64,000 bases of DNA from Acanthaster planci (lineage: Eukaryota > Echinodermata > Asteroidea > Valvatida > Acanthasteridae). The stretch spans positions 3,201,429 through 3,265,428 of the forward strand of contig NW_019091363.1 in assembly GCF_001949145.1 (NCBI RefSeq). Direction: 5' to 3'. This document shows positions 35,869 to 49,262 of the stretch, piece by piece. Each line of letters opens with the position of its first letter. Positions within the stretch are counted from its first letter, which is position 1. Position numbers and translations under genes: made by a program. Below the pieces are notes generated by a model. That model had not been told where the DNA came from, ran no database searches, and saw only the letters and a program-made list of their open reading frames with translations.

Positions 35869-38800
35869 GACGTCAACTATCACTTGGAGAGCAAGGAGAA
35901 CATTTGAAGGTGTTGACTACATAACAAACTAAAAGCCAAGAAAACAACAGTAAAAAGGGATTATAAGACGTAACGACTAAGACACGAAGTTTCCCTGAAC
36001 TGGGCTCGAATCAAAGGTTGCCCTCAAGGCCAACTTTGTCCAACTAAAGGCACTATTGTCAAGGGCGTTTTTGTGTAAGGGTGACAATATTTCTAAATCT
36101 TGCTTGAAAAATCCTTAGCATTTGGGTTGAATAATCATCGGTGATATTATTTGAAGTGTGGTGATCAAGGGTTGCTGTCAAGATGAAAGTGAAGGAATAA
36201 TTTCAACAGTGCGTTGAACAGAAATCACAGAAATGCCTGCCTAGTAATTATAACAAATGACCAAACACACGTCTCGGAAAAGCACCTTAGACATTAAATG
36301 CTTTTTTGGTTGAATTGTTAATTTGAGTATAATTGAATACTGCAAGAGTACTTTTGCCTAGTCGTATAACGAAATCGAGTGACCGTTTTACAGCTGCATT
36401 CAATTTCGCGTGAAATAGAATAGCACGGAGGTTAAATTGGCTGCTCATTTGCCGAAATTTACTTGGAAAACGTTTATTACAAATCTTAGTTATTGCATTT
36501 CACAGCCCAAATGGCGGAGTCCAGGACGATGTACCTTTAACCTTCCTGTTTATAGCCGAGTCTCTTTAACTGATTTTTCGTGCCTCCTTCCAACACGATA
36601 GGCCAAAAAATATTTCTCGAAGAAGCTTGAAGGCATGAGATCGGTCATGTCGATGAAAAGCTGTCAGGAAATACTGTCGAGGTAACATAGAAAGCAAACC
36701 GCTTGAATCATTTATCAACATAATTATATGCCTGATTCAAAGAGAAGTTCGAAGAATTCGAAGGATTTCAAATAAATGACGCGGCATCGTCACTATTGCC
36801 TTTTACAAAGAACCGAAACTAGAACTGCACAGAAGTCAACCTCGGTCGACGCGATACCAAAATTTTATGTTTATTATAAAGTAATAGCACCACCTAATGT
36901 AAAAACGACGAACTGCTTTGCATGCATAAAAGGACAGGTTAAATAGAGCGCGTAAATTGACCTAAAAACAGTTGAACCTTTTGGCGAATATCGAATAAAC
37001 ATTTTTGAATTTTTACGAATGAGAACATAACTGACTTCAGCCGAGGTTTGATAAGTTACATCCGTCAAGTGTCAGCGTGAATCAAAATTATATATGATTC
37101 TATTCATTCTCCAAAGCAAATTTCTTCTGATGAGAGGGGGATGATTTGTATTTTCCTTAATAAGAGGTACAAAGGCATTCCCGTTTGATGCTTTACTATC
37201 AAATTTGGCAATAAATTTTCAAAATTATGCATATCGTATATACAGAAGAGGTGTGATATTGAACAAACCGATTGCCGTCTCAACAGCCAACTGACGAACG
37301 TTTGTTTGCACTTACCACATGATCAAACCGGCCAGTCGTTATTTCACGCAGAAGTAATAATAGGAGCCTGTAACAATTGAGTCGAAACAGGACTATGCTT
37401 CTAGATTTCATATTTATTTCTTTTATCTTGTTTTGTCGCTTCCGTTTAAAACACACACCCGACAACAAAGATACCAACGAAGCAAAGCACCAGCACTGCT
37501 ACAAAAGCAAAAGTGCGCAATCCCTTCTTGACAATACATAACGCGGATAAATATTATGACCTAAAAACAGTTCTTTTTGGAAAGGTCTAAAGGGTCATTG
37601 CGTGTTAATACTCTCCGGTGCCACATTCTTTTTCCATTTGATACTACAATTATTACAGCAATAGCGCCCTTATTTTGTCATGAAAAACACACAAATCTAT
37701 GTATGTTTTAAAAAGTGCACTTTTTCATTACAGCTAACGAAATAGAGATGCCAAAAAGATTTCATACCATTATAAGTGGAGAAGACTGTTGCATAATTTT
37801 TGTATCCGAGAAAAAAATACAACAAATCGGCAATTAAAATAAACTCGTTACAATTTCAGGATATAGTTTATAAAATTAGTATGGAGGTATATAATATTTC
37901 TTTATTACTTATTTCTTTATTACTGGTATATTACTTTCTATTTCAATACAAACTCACCTGTCTCTAAAGAGCTTGATTTCGCTTTTTCACCTACAACCAT
38001 TGAGCCCAACATCGAAAAGCATTCCAGCTACTTTTACAATCGTAGCTAGGTAATTAAATAGAAATGTATCAAGATGGCCTACAAGATATCAAGGATAAAG
38101 CAAACAGCAAAACTTCTTTCCTGTGAGGAATCCTTTAAGATAATCTGAAATGTTGGAGGTTTGAAATTATAAGTTTCATTAACCCCTTCACGGCGGGATT
38201 ATTTTGACCGAGACTGCTGGGCTGTTGTATGCCCTGAATGGAGGGTTTTTTCCAGCAGCAGTTAAATAATTAATACTAGAAATGAGAGAACAGTAATTTA
38301 CAAAATATGTACATCATGTTTCTCTGCAGTGGTTCAAAAATACTGAGTGGCTCAGGACGGAGTATGAGGAATATTACCACATGGTCAAATCAGAACGTTT
38401 CCATTTTACTTGGCTTCGCCTCGTATTTTTCTGGATTCGTACGGGTTTTATTTATCACAAAATAATTATAACAGATCACATAGAACATTATGTTCTAGAA
38501 CATGAACGCTTACGGTCTTCATGTTTTGGTAAGCTCTCTTTCAAATTATTAATACCATGATGCACCAGGGATGTCATATAAGTGTGCACGCCTATGACAC
38601 ACCTGTACGAATTCTTTGAATAGTAAATCCCATTCACCCTGTGCGAATGGCACCTTTTTTGAATGGTAGTAAAAGTGAATGTCACGGGAAGTAAGGTTCT
38701 CCAATAACATGACAAGGGTCTCAGTATTATAACAAAAGCTATCACTGATTAATTAGTATTATTTTAAAGGGATGGAGATTACAGTCACGTCTTCCTACAT
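35869..38800. other. Intergenic, nothing recognised
   Basis: AT-rich, only short motif-less open frames. Confidence 0.5.
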
Positions 38801-39208
38801 TTAATCTTCGTATGCATTGTGGTAAGTGCCTTGCATTTTAAACGCACTATTTCCAAACTTAGCCGACTCGGATTTGACAGCTCGAGCCCTGTATGCCACG
38901 CACCAACCCACAAAAAGCAGCAGCAGACAAAGAAGGCCAACGCTTAACCCAATCTCTCCTCTATGGAGAGATGAAGACCGATGTTCTCGCCAAGAACACA
39001 AGGCTTAGGGGTGATAGTCGCAACTGGAGGTGTTGGCTTTGCAGGCACGGCCACAGTTGGCATCAAGTCGGTCCAGAATCGAAGGGTGTGGTCCCAGCCG
39101 TTGTCAAGACAAGAATGGGTATCAGGACAAGGGTCAAGGGTCAGAAACTTTAGATTGTCTGAGTCGAAGACAGACCACTCGACTCCAGAAAGGGATTTTC
39201 CAAGATGC
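38801..39208 (-). pseudogene. psi-E3 of the decayed second copy
   Basis: Homologous to intact E3 (52574-53120), with the acceptor preserved (ttgctttccag|GCATC...). The stalk frame (GKSLSGVEWSVFDSDNLKF ... LGENIGLHLSIEERLG) hits a stop before the membrane helix. The helix and tail (IGLSVGLLCLLLLFVGWCVAYRARAVK ... QGTYHNAYED) continue in another frame, with sequence lost at the STLIQAL position. The frameshift removes the membrane anchor from the encoded product. Confidence 0.9.
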
Positions 39209-39751
39209 CTGGAAAGCAAGAAATTGTAGTGGATGACAATGTTGCTCTATATCTTAAATGTTCTAGGAGATTAGCAAATTGTCTGTATCTGTAATATCTG
39301 AAAAATAAGTCAACAAATAAAACACCCCTAATGCTTTTTAAAGAGACATTTATTCTGAATGTAGACGCTTTTTATTAAAGAATATTTTATTGTCATAAAA
39401 TAATCCCTAGATATCTATCTGCGAGCACCACGATATAACATTCATGGCTTTTTTATGGACGTGCACATTCAGTGTTGCACATTCAATATGCACATTGTAA
39501 AATTTGTTAAAGGGGACGATGACACACAAACGTAGTATCAGAAAAAAAAATAATTTTGATAAGCCCCAATATCCAATGCTTACATTCATGTGCTTTTTTG
39601 TTTGTACTTTGATACACGTAATACAATATAGAAAATAAGCAGATTTTGGCATAAAAATGTAAATTGCATTGGTCGTTTATCTTATGAAATGACTAGCCAG
39701 AATCATCTATTTTAGAGAACTGTTACCAGAGAATAAATTTGGAACTCTTAC

Positions 39752-41398
39752 CCATCATGAATGAAGTTTTTCAAAAATGTCATTACTTCCAGGCTCATCT
39801 GTTTATCTCAAAGCCGGTAGGAAAGCTCGAGTTCATCCACAAGAGGGCTGTAAGGGTCTCCAAACAGGAACTGCAGATCATCAGCGTACGATGGTCCGGC
39901 TTGTTCAGGCGAGAGACTGTTGTAGTGTTTTAGGGGCTCATAGTCATAGGAGTAGACATAGACAGAGTGTTCGGTGTTAGCATGGAGTCTAGCTGTCTCC
40001 AACGTACTCCACACCGACAGGTAATCCTGCATGAATTGTCTGAAACTCCCCCTTGTCTGGCAGATATCATCAAATCCACCCTTACTGAGATACTCTGTAG
40101 CAAGCGCAACGGATACCGTCTCCGGCTTGTAAAACGAAATCAAGCTGACCTGTTGTATGATTAGCTTGATTTCATCAGTTGTTGGGCAGCAGCTTAAATT
40201 GGAGGGCAGGAAACGGAACGACTGTTGAGCATCTTCATCTGAAGTCATTCCCACGATGAGGTCGACGTCGTTGACTTTACCGGCTTTCAGCAAATTCATT
40301 GGCGAATCTTGTAGAATGTCGTTGTCCACGATTACCGGAAAAGCACGACCGAATTGGGGATTCTGAGTATGAAGAACAAACTCTGTTGATGGCTTCTCAC
40401 GGAGACAGCTGATCATTTGTTCACTGTTGCTAGTTGGACAGTCCAAGGCCTCAGCAAGGGCTTTTGTCTTTTGAATAGCATTGGGCTGGATCTGATTGTC
40501 GACAGGAAGAGAGATAGCAGTAGAACTCATCAGCACCACTTGCTGGAATTAACCTTTTGCCTTCTCAGATAGAACCAAAAAGTGAGCAAGTTCTGCTCCT
40601 GCACCGTACCCACTGGCTGTCATGTGCCCTGGGTTTCCACCAAAGCTACCAATAAATCTGTTGACCCACTGGAGGGCAGCCAGGACATCGTGAAGTCCGT
40701 AATTACCGGGAGCTATTTTTTCTCCGGTGGTCAGAAAACCAAGAGCTCCTAGGCGGTAGTTGATAACCACCACGATTGCTTTTATCTTTGAAGAGAGAAG
40801 AATGGCGTCATAGATGGAAGACGTACCTCCAATTCCAAAACCGGAATGGACGAAAACAACCACCGGTAGATCTTTGCTTGTTGTGGGAGCGTAGACGTTT
40901 AAAGTCAGACAATCTTCACTTGTTTGGTTGAAACCCAAGCGAACCATCCAAGGATCCAGGGTGACATTTTGTGGACAGGCGGGTGGAAGCGTTTCTGGGA
41001 TGCCGACTGGTTTATCTCTAGGTGGACTGAATCGCAAATCACCAACTGGCGGTTTTGCGTAAGGAATGCCCAAGAACACAGCAACCTCCTCCCCTCCCAC
41101 TGCCTCATCAGCGACTTTCAAGGAACCAACAACGGACCCTAATTGAAAACCATCTTTGCTTTTGATCTGTACCGTCTTCGTACCGTTGTCGTCCGCGATA
41201 CCATTCTTAACGGGGACATTGAACGGACAAGTATTTGTATCAGAAGGCACAGCATTTGCGGAGAGGTAGTCCTCCTAGAATGCCACCTTGTCTGCTTTCA
41301 AATGATGTCCCGTGGTGATGTTTGGCTCTAAGATAACATACGTCCCGTTTTCTTCATTGAACTCTGGCCACTCAGGGAGACCATGACGATTTGGATTT
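39752..41398 (-). pseudogene. psi-E2 of the decayed second copy (second, dead esterase domain)
   Basis: Close relative of intact E2 (53595-55256), with both splice sites preserved (ctctacag|A at the start, GG|GTAAGA at the end). Two nonsense changes kill it: the FWNDYLP tryptophan codon is TAG at 41275-41277, and a Leu codon after SEKAKG is TAA at 40549-40551. Between and after the stops the frame is long and conserved, so inactivation looks fairly recent. As in the intact copy the nucleophile elbow lacks serine (GYGAG) and His is Tyr (PSYADDLQFLFG). Confidence 0.9.
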
Positions 41399-42964
41399 CT
41401 GTAGAGAAAGAGAAGAAAAGTTGAAAACAAAAGTGAGTGAAAGGAGCATCAAATTGCAACAACGATAGCATAAAAGAAGCAGAGTATTTTGAAAAGAAAA
41501 GAAAAAACTTCAGTAGTCCCTGTGCTCATATGATTTTTATGATTTTTAATGTTTTTGCTGTATTCGGCAAATCGATAAATCTTTTAAATTTTTTTTTATG
41601 TCTCGTGAGACACCAACCTCAAAGCATGAATTCACAAAGTTCACTGCAAGGTTTAAAGGCTATGTGGGCAATTTCCCGATATTCTCGAATTAGTTCCTCT
41701 CTCAACAATGAAAATCACTGTTTGGTATCAGGTCAGTCGGGTAAAGGTTGTTTGCACCCAGCAAGAGCGCCTCACTTGATTTCCCAGTGTTTACACCGTC
41801 TAATGAATTCAAACCATCTTCGTGTTTGCATAATGCGAGTGAATGTGGGTCGTGTAATTTAAAGTTTCGACGCACTTTTCAAACGATGTCTTTAAAACAG
41901 TTGATCGCTATAACACATCTAGAGCCATGCATACAACCAAATAAATAAAATAAGGCCTTAAGTGTTGTATAGGCCTTATTCACATGGAAGCTGATTTTGA
42001 TGATGTTCCATGAATCTATCTAATGGGGGTGCTGGACCATTTTGTGTTCCATGCCTCACTTTCTTTTGTCTTTGATAATGATTTTAAAATGTAGATACAA
42101 TAAATTACAAATTTATATCATTCGTTATCCTAAATGAAATTAATCCTAAACATTTCTCATGATTGCCATGTTTTATTCTTAGGTTCCTTAAACAAACAAA
42201 TATATGTGGCTGACTCGTGAATAAGTATTTTCGGTTAGCAGGTGGCCAGAGTCACAAAAATGCACCGATAAATTAAATCCTCGATTATGAAAACAGAAGG
42301 GATAACTACAACCAGATATTCTTCCGTCGTATTCATAGACAAATCTTACACTTACAATGGTAACTTCGGTGAAACTATGTCTGATCAAATAAGAAGCACC
42401 TGCGTTTCCTATGGACTGGCTATGGACCATGGGCGTAAATCCCGGGGATTGGGGAAGATATCCCTCACGTTTGAGATGAGGGATGGGCTACTGAACCACC
42501 CCCCCCCCACACACGCACCTTTGTAATGAGCACAAAATTAATGCGGAATGTGAAAAATCTTTTTGGATTTCCCAACGACTAAAATGTTTGCATTATCGAG
42601 AAAAAGGAGAAACAATTGTTAAAAGCCACGAATTTACAGTTCTAATGTAAGACTAGGCATGAATGCAATGCACATTACAGGCGTACATCTTTATCACGAA
42701 CATAGCCCCTTATATAGTGCATATGCCCCTCCCCCTCCCCCTTTCAAATTTCCATGGCCGGGCAAATCATCCCCCCCCCGCACAATCCCCCCAATTTCCA
42801 ACACAGATTTACGCCCTTACTAAGGACGGATTTAGTGATTTCCTGTTTCAGTGTATACCAATGCTCGTCATCGAAAAGTAGACATGATAACTGTATTCCT
42901 TACATTTTTCAACGAGCATTACTAACTTATCTTGTGATATTTGTGTCAGCATTTGAATACTCAC
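41399..42964. other. Intron between psi-E1 and psi-E2
   Basis: No coding exon recognised. Poly-C runs near 42500 and 42770. Confidence 0.5.
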
Positions 42965-44495
42965 TCACTCTTGGCAAAATTGGTCCAGAAGGCCACCATG
43001 TATTCACTGAGCTGAAAGACTCCCCGGATTAGTCTTCATATAATCACCGAATAGGAACTCGAGTTCTCCACCATGGGGCACACCATCTACCAAGTCGGTC
43101 GGGTATGGGTTCTCTTCAAGCTCTGAGAGATATGTGAAGTAATACAAGTAGGTATTTGTGGTGTGGTTTTGGTAAGAAAGCCTGGAATGATAACCAGCGG
43201 TCCTGATTGCGGGTGCGACGAAAAGGGAATCGCCGGTAAGGTCAATAGCGATTCGCATGTTTTGGACTGAATCCTCGGAACCCTTGCCTGCAGTGTAGAA
43301 AAACTGAGCTACGTTTGTCAGCTCCAGGTGGTTTTTGCACTGACATATGGGCCTCATGGCTAAATCTATGGCGAAGAACATTCTAGACGAATTAAACTGG
43401 AAAGAGGAAAAGACACTGCCCTGGCTGTAAGCAAGACTCCCCTCGGCGCTTGTCATGCCCACAACGAGGTCATATTGACTCGTGAGTCCCAAATCGGCAA
43501 GGATGTCGATGGTAGTCAGGGAGAAACTCACCGTCAAGAGTTGGATAGCAGGGGGATAACTGAACAACCTCGAGCTTCAGTTTAGCTGCAGCTGTTAAGA
43601 GGTCGTCCACCGATGTATTGCGTAAACAGTCCATTAGTTCCCTGGAATCGTCTACCGTTTCACACTGCAAGAGACGGCCCAGTTGTCTGGTCCGCGTTGC
43701 AGCTTCCTGCGGGGAGTTCATGAAAAACGTACTGGCTGTACCACTTTGCAAGATGACTCTTTGAAACAGAGACCTGTCGTTAACCGGAGATATCGCGTGC
43801 ATGCCGACACTGATGCCACCCGCAGACTCGCCAAAGATTGTTATCATATCTGCATCGCCGTGAAAATAAACGATATTTTCCTTGACCCACTGAATGGCCA
43901 GTCGCTGGTCCCAGACTCCGTAGTTTCCCTGAGCAGAGTCATCACCGGTGCTGAGAAATCCCAGCACCCCTAGACGATAGTTGAGATTCACAACGATGAC
44001 ATGTCCGTGGACGGCGATGGTGGAAAGGTCGTAAACTGACGCGTCCTCATACGCGAAACCCCCACCGTGAATCCAAACCATGACTGGTAGTAGGGCCTCA
44101 GTGGACACATTCATTGCGGGAACAAAGATATTCAGAGTCAAACAGTCCTCACTTTGGGTTTGGTTTAATACCACCCCATCCATTGAATAATCTGGTGGCT
44201 GAGGACAAACTAACCCATAGTCCGTCGCATTCAGCACACCTTGCCATGGTTCTTTGGGCTTCGGTTTGGAGAGTCGCAAAGGTCCTACAGGCGGCTTGGC
44301 GAACGGAATCCCCTTTTTCGTTGTCAATCTCAAGTTGCCGTCAGGATCGTGATGGTTTACACCGGCCAGGGATCCTAATGGAGTATGAATGATCGTGCTT
44401 GACCAGTCTGTTTCCTGGCACGTGCCGAGGTTTTTGGAGAAGAAGCACAATAACACTGTTAGAACAACGCAGGTAAAACCAACCTTGGTCTTCAT
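42965..44495 (-). pseudogene. psi-E1 of the decayed second copy (catalytic exon)
   Basis: Nearly full-length E1 exon starting MKTKVGFTCVVL with a signal peptide, oxyanion HGG in VWIHGGGFAYE and nucleophile in IFGESAGG. After LDGEFLPDY (about 43515) the frame shifts; the continuation GLTSQYDLVVG...SAEGSLAYS to SDGVPHGGELEFLFG-like sequence is in another frame. A second shift after PGSLSA (about 43005) fits a 5-base deletion between two 'gct' copies. The last codons (YMVAFWTNFAKS) and a GTGAGT at the donor position remain. With two frameshifts it cannot make the family protein unless the assembly is in error. Confidence 0.88.
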
Positions 44496-44858
44496 CAGTG
44501 TAGATGTTCGATCGTATTGTGCATGTACTCACATTTGGAGCGCAACACTGAACAAGACAGTTATATTCAGTTCGCTAAAAACTGAAAGATTAACTTGTGA
44601 AAATATTTACGGTCCAGGGAGCGATTGTGAATCAGTAATGTCTCGTGTCATAAGACAAGTTGACATAGAATTTGAACTTGGCAAATAGTGCGTAATGTAT
44701 TTGAGGATAGAAGGTCGCTTGGGAATGAATTAAACATTAACTAGTGAATCAGTTATTTAACGGGCATAGGTAGATTCACTTGGACCGATAATAATCGGTG
44801 TTTTATTAGGGATCCCGACAAATTATTCTTGTATAGATAATTCATATATAGATGATAA
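44496..44858. other. Spacer upstream of psi-E1
   Basis: Presumed promoter/leader remains of the decayed copy; no motif stands out. Confidence 0.4.
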
Positions 44859-45001
44859 GAGGAAGAGACATTGCCCTAGCTGTAGACAAGACTCCCCGCG
44901 GCGCTTGTCATGCCCATCATTGTGACCCGCGAATCCTACACCGGTGAGGTTGTCGAGGTAGTCAGGGAGAAACCCACCGTCAAGAGTTGGATAGTAGTAA
45001 A
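44859..45001 (-). pseudogene. Fragment of an E1 exon
   Basis: Matches the part of psi-E1 around 43408-43560: YYYPTLDGGFLPDYLDNLTG followed, with losses, by a remnant of the MTSAxGSL acid-residue segment. No other part of the exon is nearby. Confidence 0.8.
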
Positions 45002-46695
45002 AGTAATCGGCAGGTTGTCTAAAGCGTAAGGGCGCCCTCACTTGAACACCCACTTCTGATTGGTTGCTCGACGCCAGGCGGGCATCCCTTGCTGCGGTAT
45101 AATTATAGTTTAGCGTGGGTACGCGATGCGCCGCCACTTTTTCACGCATCTGACATGTAATGTTTCACGCAGCTTCTAAATGACTAATCGTGGCCAAAAA
45201 ATGGAAAACAAAGACATTTTGAAGGAATTGTTGGCCGATTGTTACAGTGAATAAATAGAATTGTGTCTTTTTCCTATTATGTTTTTACTGTGTTCCGTTG
45301 ATTGTTTTTATTCTGAGTATATATCAGTCTATCCCGAAGGTAATGGAATCGTCCAAACGTTTTGGCCAATCAATTGTTTGTCATTCCCGCGTAGACGTAA
45401 CTCTGCCATTCAGAGAAGGCGTTCGCGAAGTGGGAAAACGCCTTCCCGTCTTACGCAACGGTATTTTGTTCTGGTCGTGGTAATTGTCAAAACGCCCATC
45501 GTATTATTGTGAATCAAATCACGCTAGTCGATGAAGAATAGGTCGCATTTTACAATCGGACACAATTAGAATCTTTGGGTGCATGTTGGAGTTTTCTTAT
45601 CTGAGAGAGATATAGAAAGTCAGAAGTCATTTTTGACTTGATCGAGAAAGACAGAGGTTTGGAGAGTGACTGTGTGATGCAAGACCAGTTTTGACTCCCT
45701 AGCATCAGAAATCTGAGCCAGCAGATTTAGCTTTGTTGTGGATCTGTTTTGACCACTTTGGAAAAGGACGGAAAAATCTGTTTCCGTGAGAATTAGGCAA
45801 ACTAGGGCCTAATTCCAGCCACATAGATGCCCGGTCGACATTATCGACTTCATGGCAACAGTTCACCTCCCAAGACAGTTGTTCAGCAAATTACCGTTAA
45901 GTGTTGTAATATTGATGATTTTCTTGCTTTTATACATCGAAGTAAAAGCCTGCAGATGATGAAGTTTCGTCGTAATTGTAGTAGTAAGACTATTAGGCTG
46001 ATCCTGGAGATCGAGGCTGATGATTTGTGAGAAGACCGGAAATTTACATTTATGAAAATATGGATAGTGATATAAGATTTGTGGTAATTTGGAATTGTGG
46101 AGATCGAGGTTGGAAAGGAAACAAATTGGAGCATGATTTCACTAGTTCTTTAAAACTGTTAAGGTTTTGGGTTTATATATTTATTGTAGATGGCCTTATG
46201 TTGAGACTGGTCCCACTGACTCTACCGATGACTGAGAAGAGTCCCTTGTGTACCGCTAAGGAGCATAGACTCTGAACTTGCTCTGCTTGACCGAGCTTTG
46301 GGCTGATCTACTGCGGTTTTGTTAGACGCCAGATTCAGGGGGCTACAGAAACTTCAACAGAGGGTGCACTGATTAATTTTGCTATTTTAATAATTTAAAG
46401 TGGATATCTGATAGAACCTTTCTTTTTTATGATTGATGTGATGATCCCAGAGTCACTTGATTGACCAGTTGAGTACATTTGAGTTTTTATGACTTAATCA
46501 CAGACCTGTAAATAATTAAATAATTCTGTTAAGAAGTTAACTTTCTAATACCATATCGAGCTCGTGTTGTAAATATTGGAATACAGAATCTTGGAATTCC
46601 AGAAGACCGTTTGATCTTGTTATTTATTTTGATTGTCGGTGCAGCCAATAGGATCCGGGGTTGACATTCCTAATTGTGAATAGCCAAATGTCGGA
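45002..46695. other. Intergenic, nothing recognised
   Basis: No motif-bearing frame. An open frame at 45827-46030 has no recognisable domain. Part of the stretch may belong to the piggyBac-like element that follows. Confidence 0.4.
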
Positions 46696-48106
46696 GTGGT
46701 GACACCGATAGCAACTCCGACATGTCGTCCTCCAATTAGCGATGCCAGCGGTATGGACGACTGTGACGATGATTTCTCGGCAGCAGCAAAGCCCGATTAT
46801 CGGCGTGGGTGGAGCAAAGCTGGAGCTTCATGGCAGAAACACGGGAAGACAGCACCCGAATTTACAGGTGAACATGCAGCCGGATGAAGATGTCGTTAAT
46901 TTCTACAATTTCCCACTTCAATGCTCGAGGCAATGCATAGTTAGTTTCTAAGGTCATGGATGTCAATATATCCCCCCCCCCAAAAAAAAATAATCAGTAA
47001 GCTTGCCTAGCATGGAATAGGCCACTGGGGCAATAAACCTTCTTGACGTTTGCAAAGCATTATGGTTCGGATGACAAGAAAGAGTCACGCCCTCAGGGAG
47101 CCTACCTGCAAACGTTAATCTATTTCCACTTCGTTCCATACTCCAATTCATGCCGCTATCCTCCTCTGACAGTGTTGCATTGTTGATTTGGGATGAAGAT
47201 TCATAAACTTCAAAGTTGGCAGAAAAGGAAAGTTTGGGAAATACCTTCCAACCACTTTTTTGTCATGGACTACATGCTTCGACTAAGAATGCGATGCTCC
47301 AGTATTGTCAAATCGAAATCATGACTTGTAGCTCATTCATCCCGCGTTGACCAGTCACATTTAATTTCAGCCTGTACGGTGACTGGTGTCCTAACAACTA
47401 CAGTTAAGGGTGATTTCGTCTTCTTACAAATAGTTAAAAACAGTTATCTCTTTAAAACTGTTTTTTCCATAATAAGTGTCTAATGATCAGCCAGAATAAT
47501 CCGGTGGGATTGTCAGGCAGCAGTAGGTACAACCCTAATGCCATACATGTTTTTTTAAGCAAACTAAGGGTTCTCCTTTGTTTCTCTCACAGGCCATGCA
47601 CACTGGAGCAACACATTCTGAAAAATGAATAGACTTCACGCAAGTGCATATCTTCCAGTTATTTTTCTCGCAAGTGGTGTGGGAGCTACTGGTCACTGAA
47701 ACCAATTGCTATGCTGAGCAGAATATAACACAGAAGTCATCACCGGGCTACCCAAGTCGTTCGTCTCCAATGACCATTCCAGAAATGATGGCCTTTGTAG
47801 CACTACTGGTTTGTATGGGTATCAACCAGCGGCCTCACTACATGTACTGGAGCAACTGGGACATTGTACACACAGTGCCATCTATCCGACAACCATGTCT
47901 CACTACACGGCAATTCTCAGGTTCTTCCATCTGACCAACAACCAAGCAGCTCCAAATATGGACACTACTCCTGACAAGCTGACAAAAGTCCGCCGATTCG
48001 TTCAGACAATAGTACCCTCGTTTCTTCGTAATTACAGATCCAGCCAAAACCTTGCTCCTGATGAGACCATGATCAAATTCAATGGAAGACTATCGTTCAA
48101 ACAGTG
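46696..48106 (+). pseudogene. piggyBac-like transposase relic
   Basis: Two separated pieces resemble the N-terminal half of piggyBac-family (DDE_Tnp_1_7) transposases. The first, 46696-46887, has a W...PEFTG pattern. The second, from an acceptor-like site at 47658, reads LFFSQVVWELLVTETNCYAEQ, then MTIPEMMAFVALLVCMGINQRP, YMYWSNWD, FLRFFHLTNNQ, DKLTKVRRFVQ and finally APDETMIKFNGRLSFKQ. At least one frame change is needed between YWSNWD and FHLTNN. The frame stops just after GRLSFKQ, where the family would continue, and sequence homologous to esterase exon E1 begins about 30 bases later. The central and C-terminal catalytic parts are missing, so it is dead. Confidence 0.75.
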
Positions 48107-48132
48107 ACTTGAACTTTTGACTCTGAACTCTG

Positions 48133-49245
48133 AATGCGGATAACTGAACAAGTTCAAGCTTCATTTTTGCTGCGGCTGTGAAGATGTCGTCTACCATTGC
48201 AAACGGTCCATAAGTTCCCTAGAGTAGTTTACCATTTCATACTGTACGAAACGACAGGTAGTCAGGGAGAAACTCACCGTCAAGAGTTGGATAGCAGGGG
48301 GATAACTGAACAACCTCGAGCTTCAGTTTAGCTGCAGCTGTTAAGAGGTCGTCCACCGATGTATTGCGTAAACAGTCCATTAGTTCCCTGGAATCGTCTA
48401 CCGTTTCACACTGCAAGAGACGGCCCAGTTGTCTGGTCCGCGTTGCAGCTTCCTGCGGGGAGTTCATGAAAAACGTACTGGCTGTACCACTTTGCAAGAT
48501 GACTCTTTGAAACAGAGACCTGTCGTTAACCGGAGATATCGCGTGCATGCCGACACTGATGCCACCCGCAGACTCGCCAAAGATTGTTATCATATCTGCA
48601 TCGCCGTGAAAATAAACGATATTTTCCTTGACCCACTGGATGGCCAGTTGCCGGTCCCAGAGTCCGTAGTTTCCCTTAGCGGAGTCATCACCGGTGCTAA
48701 GAATCCCAGCACCTCTAGACGATAGTTGAGATTCACAACGATGACATGCCCGTGGACGGGGATGGTGGGACCGTCGTAAACTGAAGCGTCCTCATACGCG
48801 AAACCCCCACCGTGAATCCAAACCATGACTGATAGTAGGGCCTCAGTGGACACATTCATTGCGGGAACAAAGATATTCAGAGTCAAACAGTCCTCACTTT
48901 GGGTTTGGTAAATATCACCGGATCCACTTAATCATCCAGTGGCTGAGGACAAACGAATCCGTAGGCTGTCGCGTTCAGCACACCTTGCCGTGGTTCTTTA
49001 GGCTTCGGTTTGGCGAATATCAAAGTTCCTACAGGCGACTCAGCGAACGTTATCCCTTTGCACGTTGTCAATTCTAAGTCACCGTCGGGACTGAGATGGT
49101 TGACACCGGCCAGGAAGCCTAACGAAGTATGAATGATCGTGCTGGGCCAGTCTGCTTCATGTCAGCGACCGAGGTTTTGGGGAGAAAACACGGTATCACT
49201 ATAAGAACAACAAAAGCAAAAACCAACCTTAGCCTCAATCATTGT
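48133..49245 (-). pseudogene. Mosaic psi-E1 exon
   Basis: A decayed E1 exon on the minus strand, from a signal-peptide remnant near 49240 through VMVWIHGGGFAYE (about 48800) and IFGESAGG (about 48560). Its middle, about 48260-48640, is by eye identical to 43517-43893 of the other psi-E1. At the 3' side a second, strongly diverged copy of the same segment (48133-48240) follows directly, so the relic is a chimaera. Frameshifts near 48700 and 48900 and loss of everything after LDGEFLPDYL make it non-functional. Confidence 0.85.
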
Positions 49246-49262
49246 AGATGATGATGATGATG
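49246..49262 (+). repeat. (GAT)n microsatellite
   Basis: Short perfect run of gat/atg units just upstream of the start of the mosaic psi-E1. Confidence 0.8.

Noticed and set aside
46970-46990. Poly-C/poly-A tract as a functional site (similar runs near 7397, 10049, 16121, 24772, 42770)
   Set aside because: Homopolymer runs are scattered through the window with no consistent position relative to genes.
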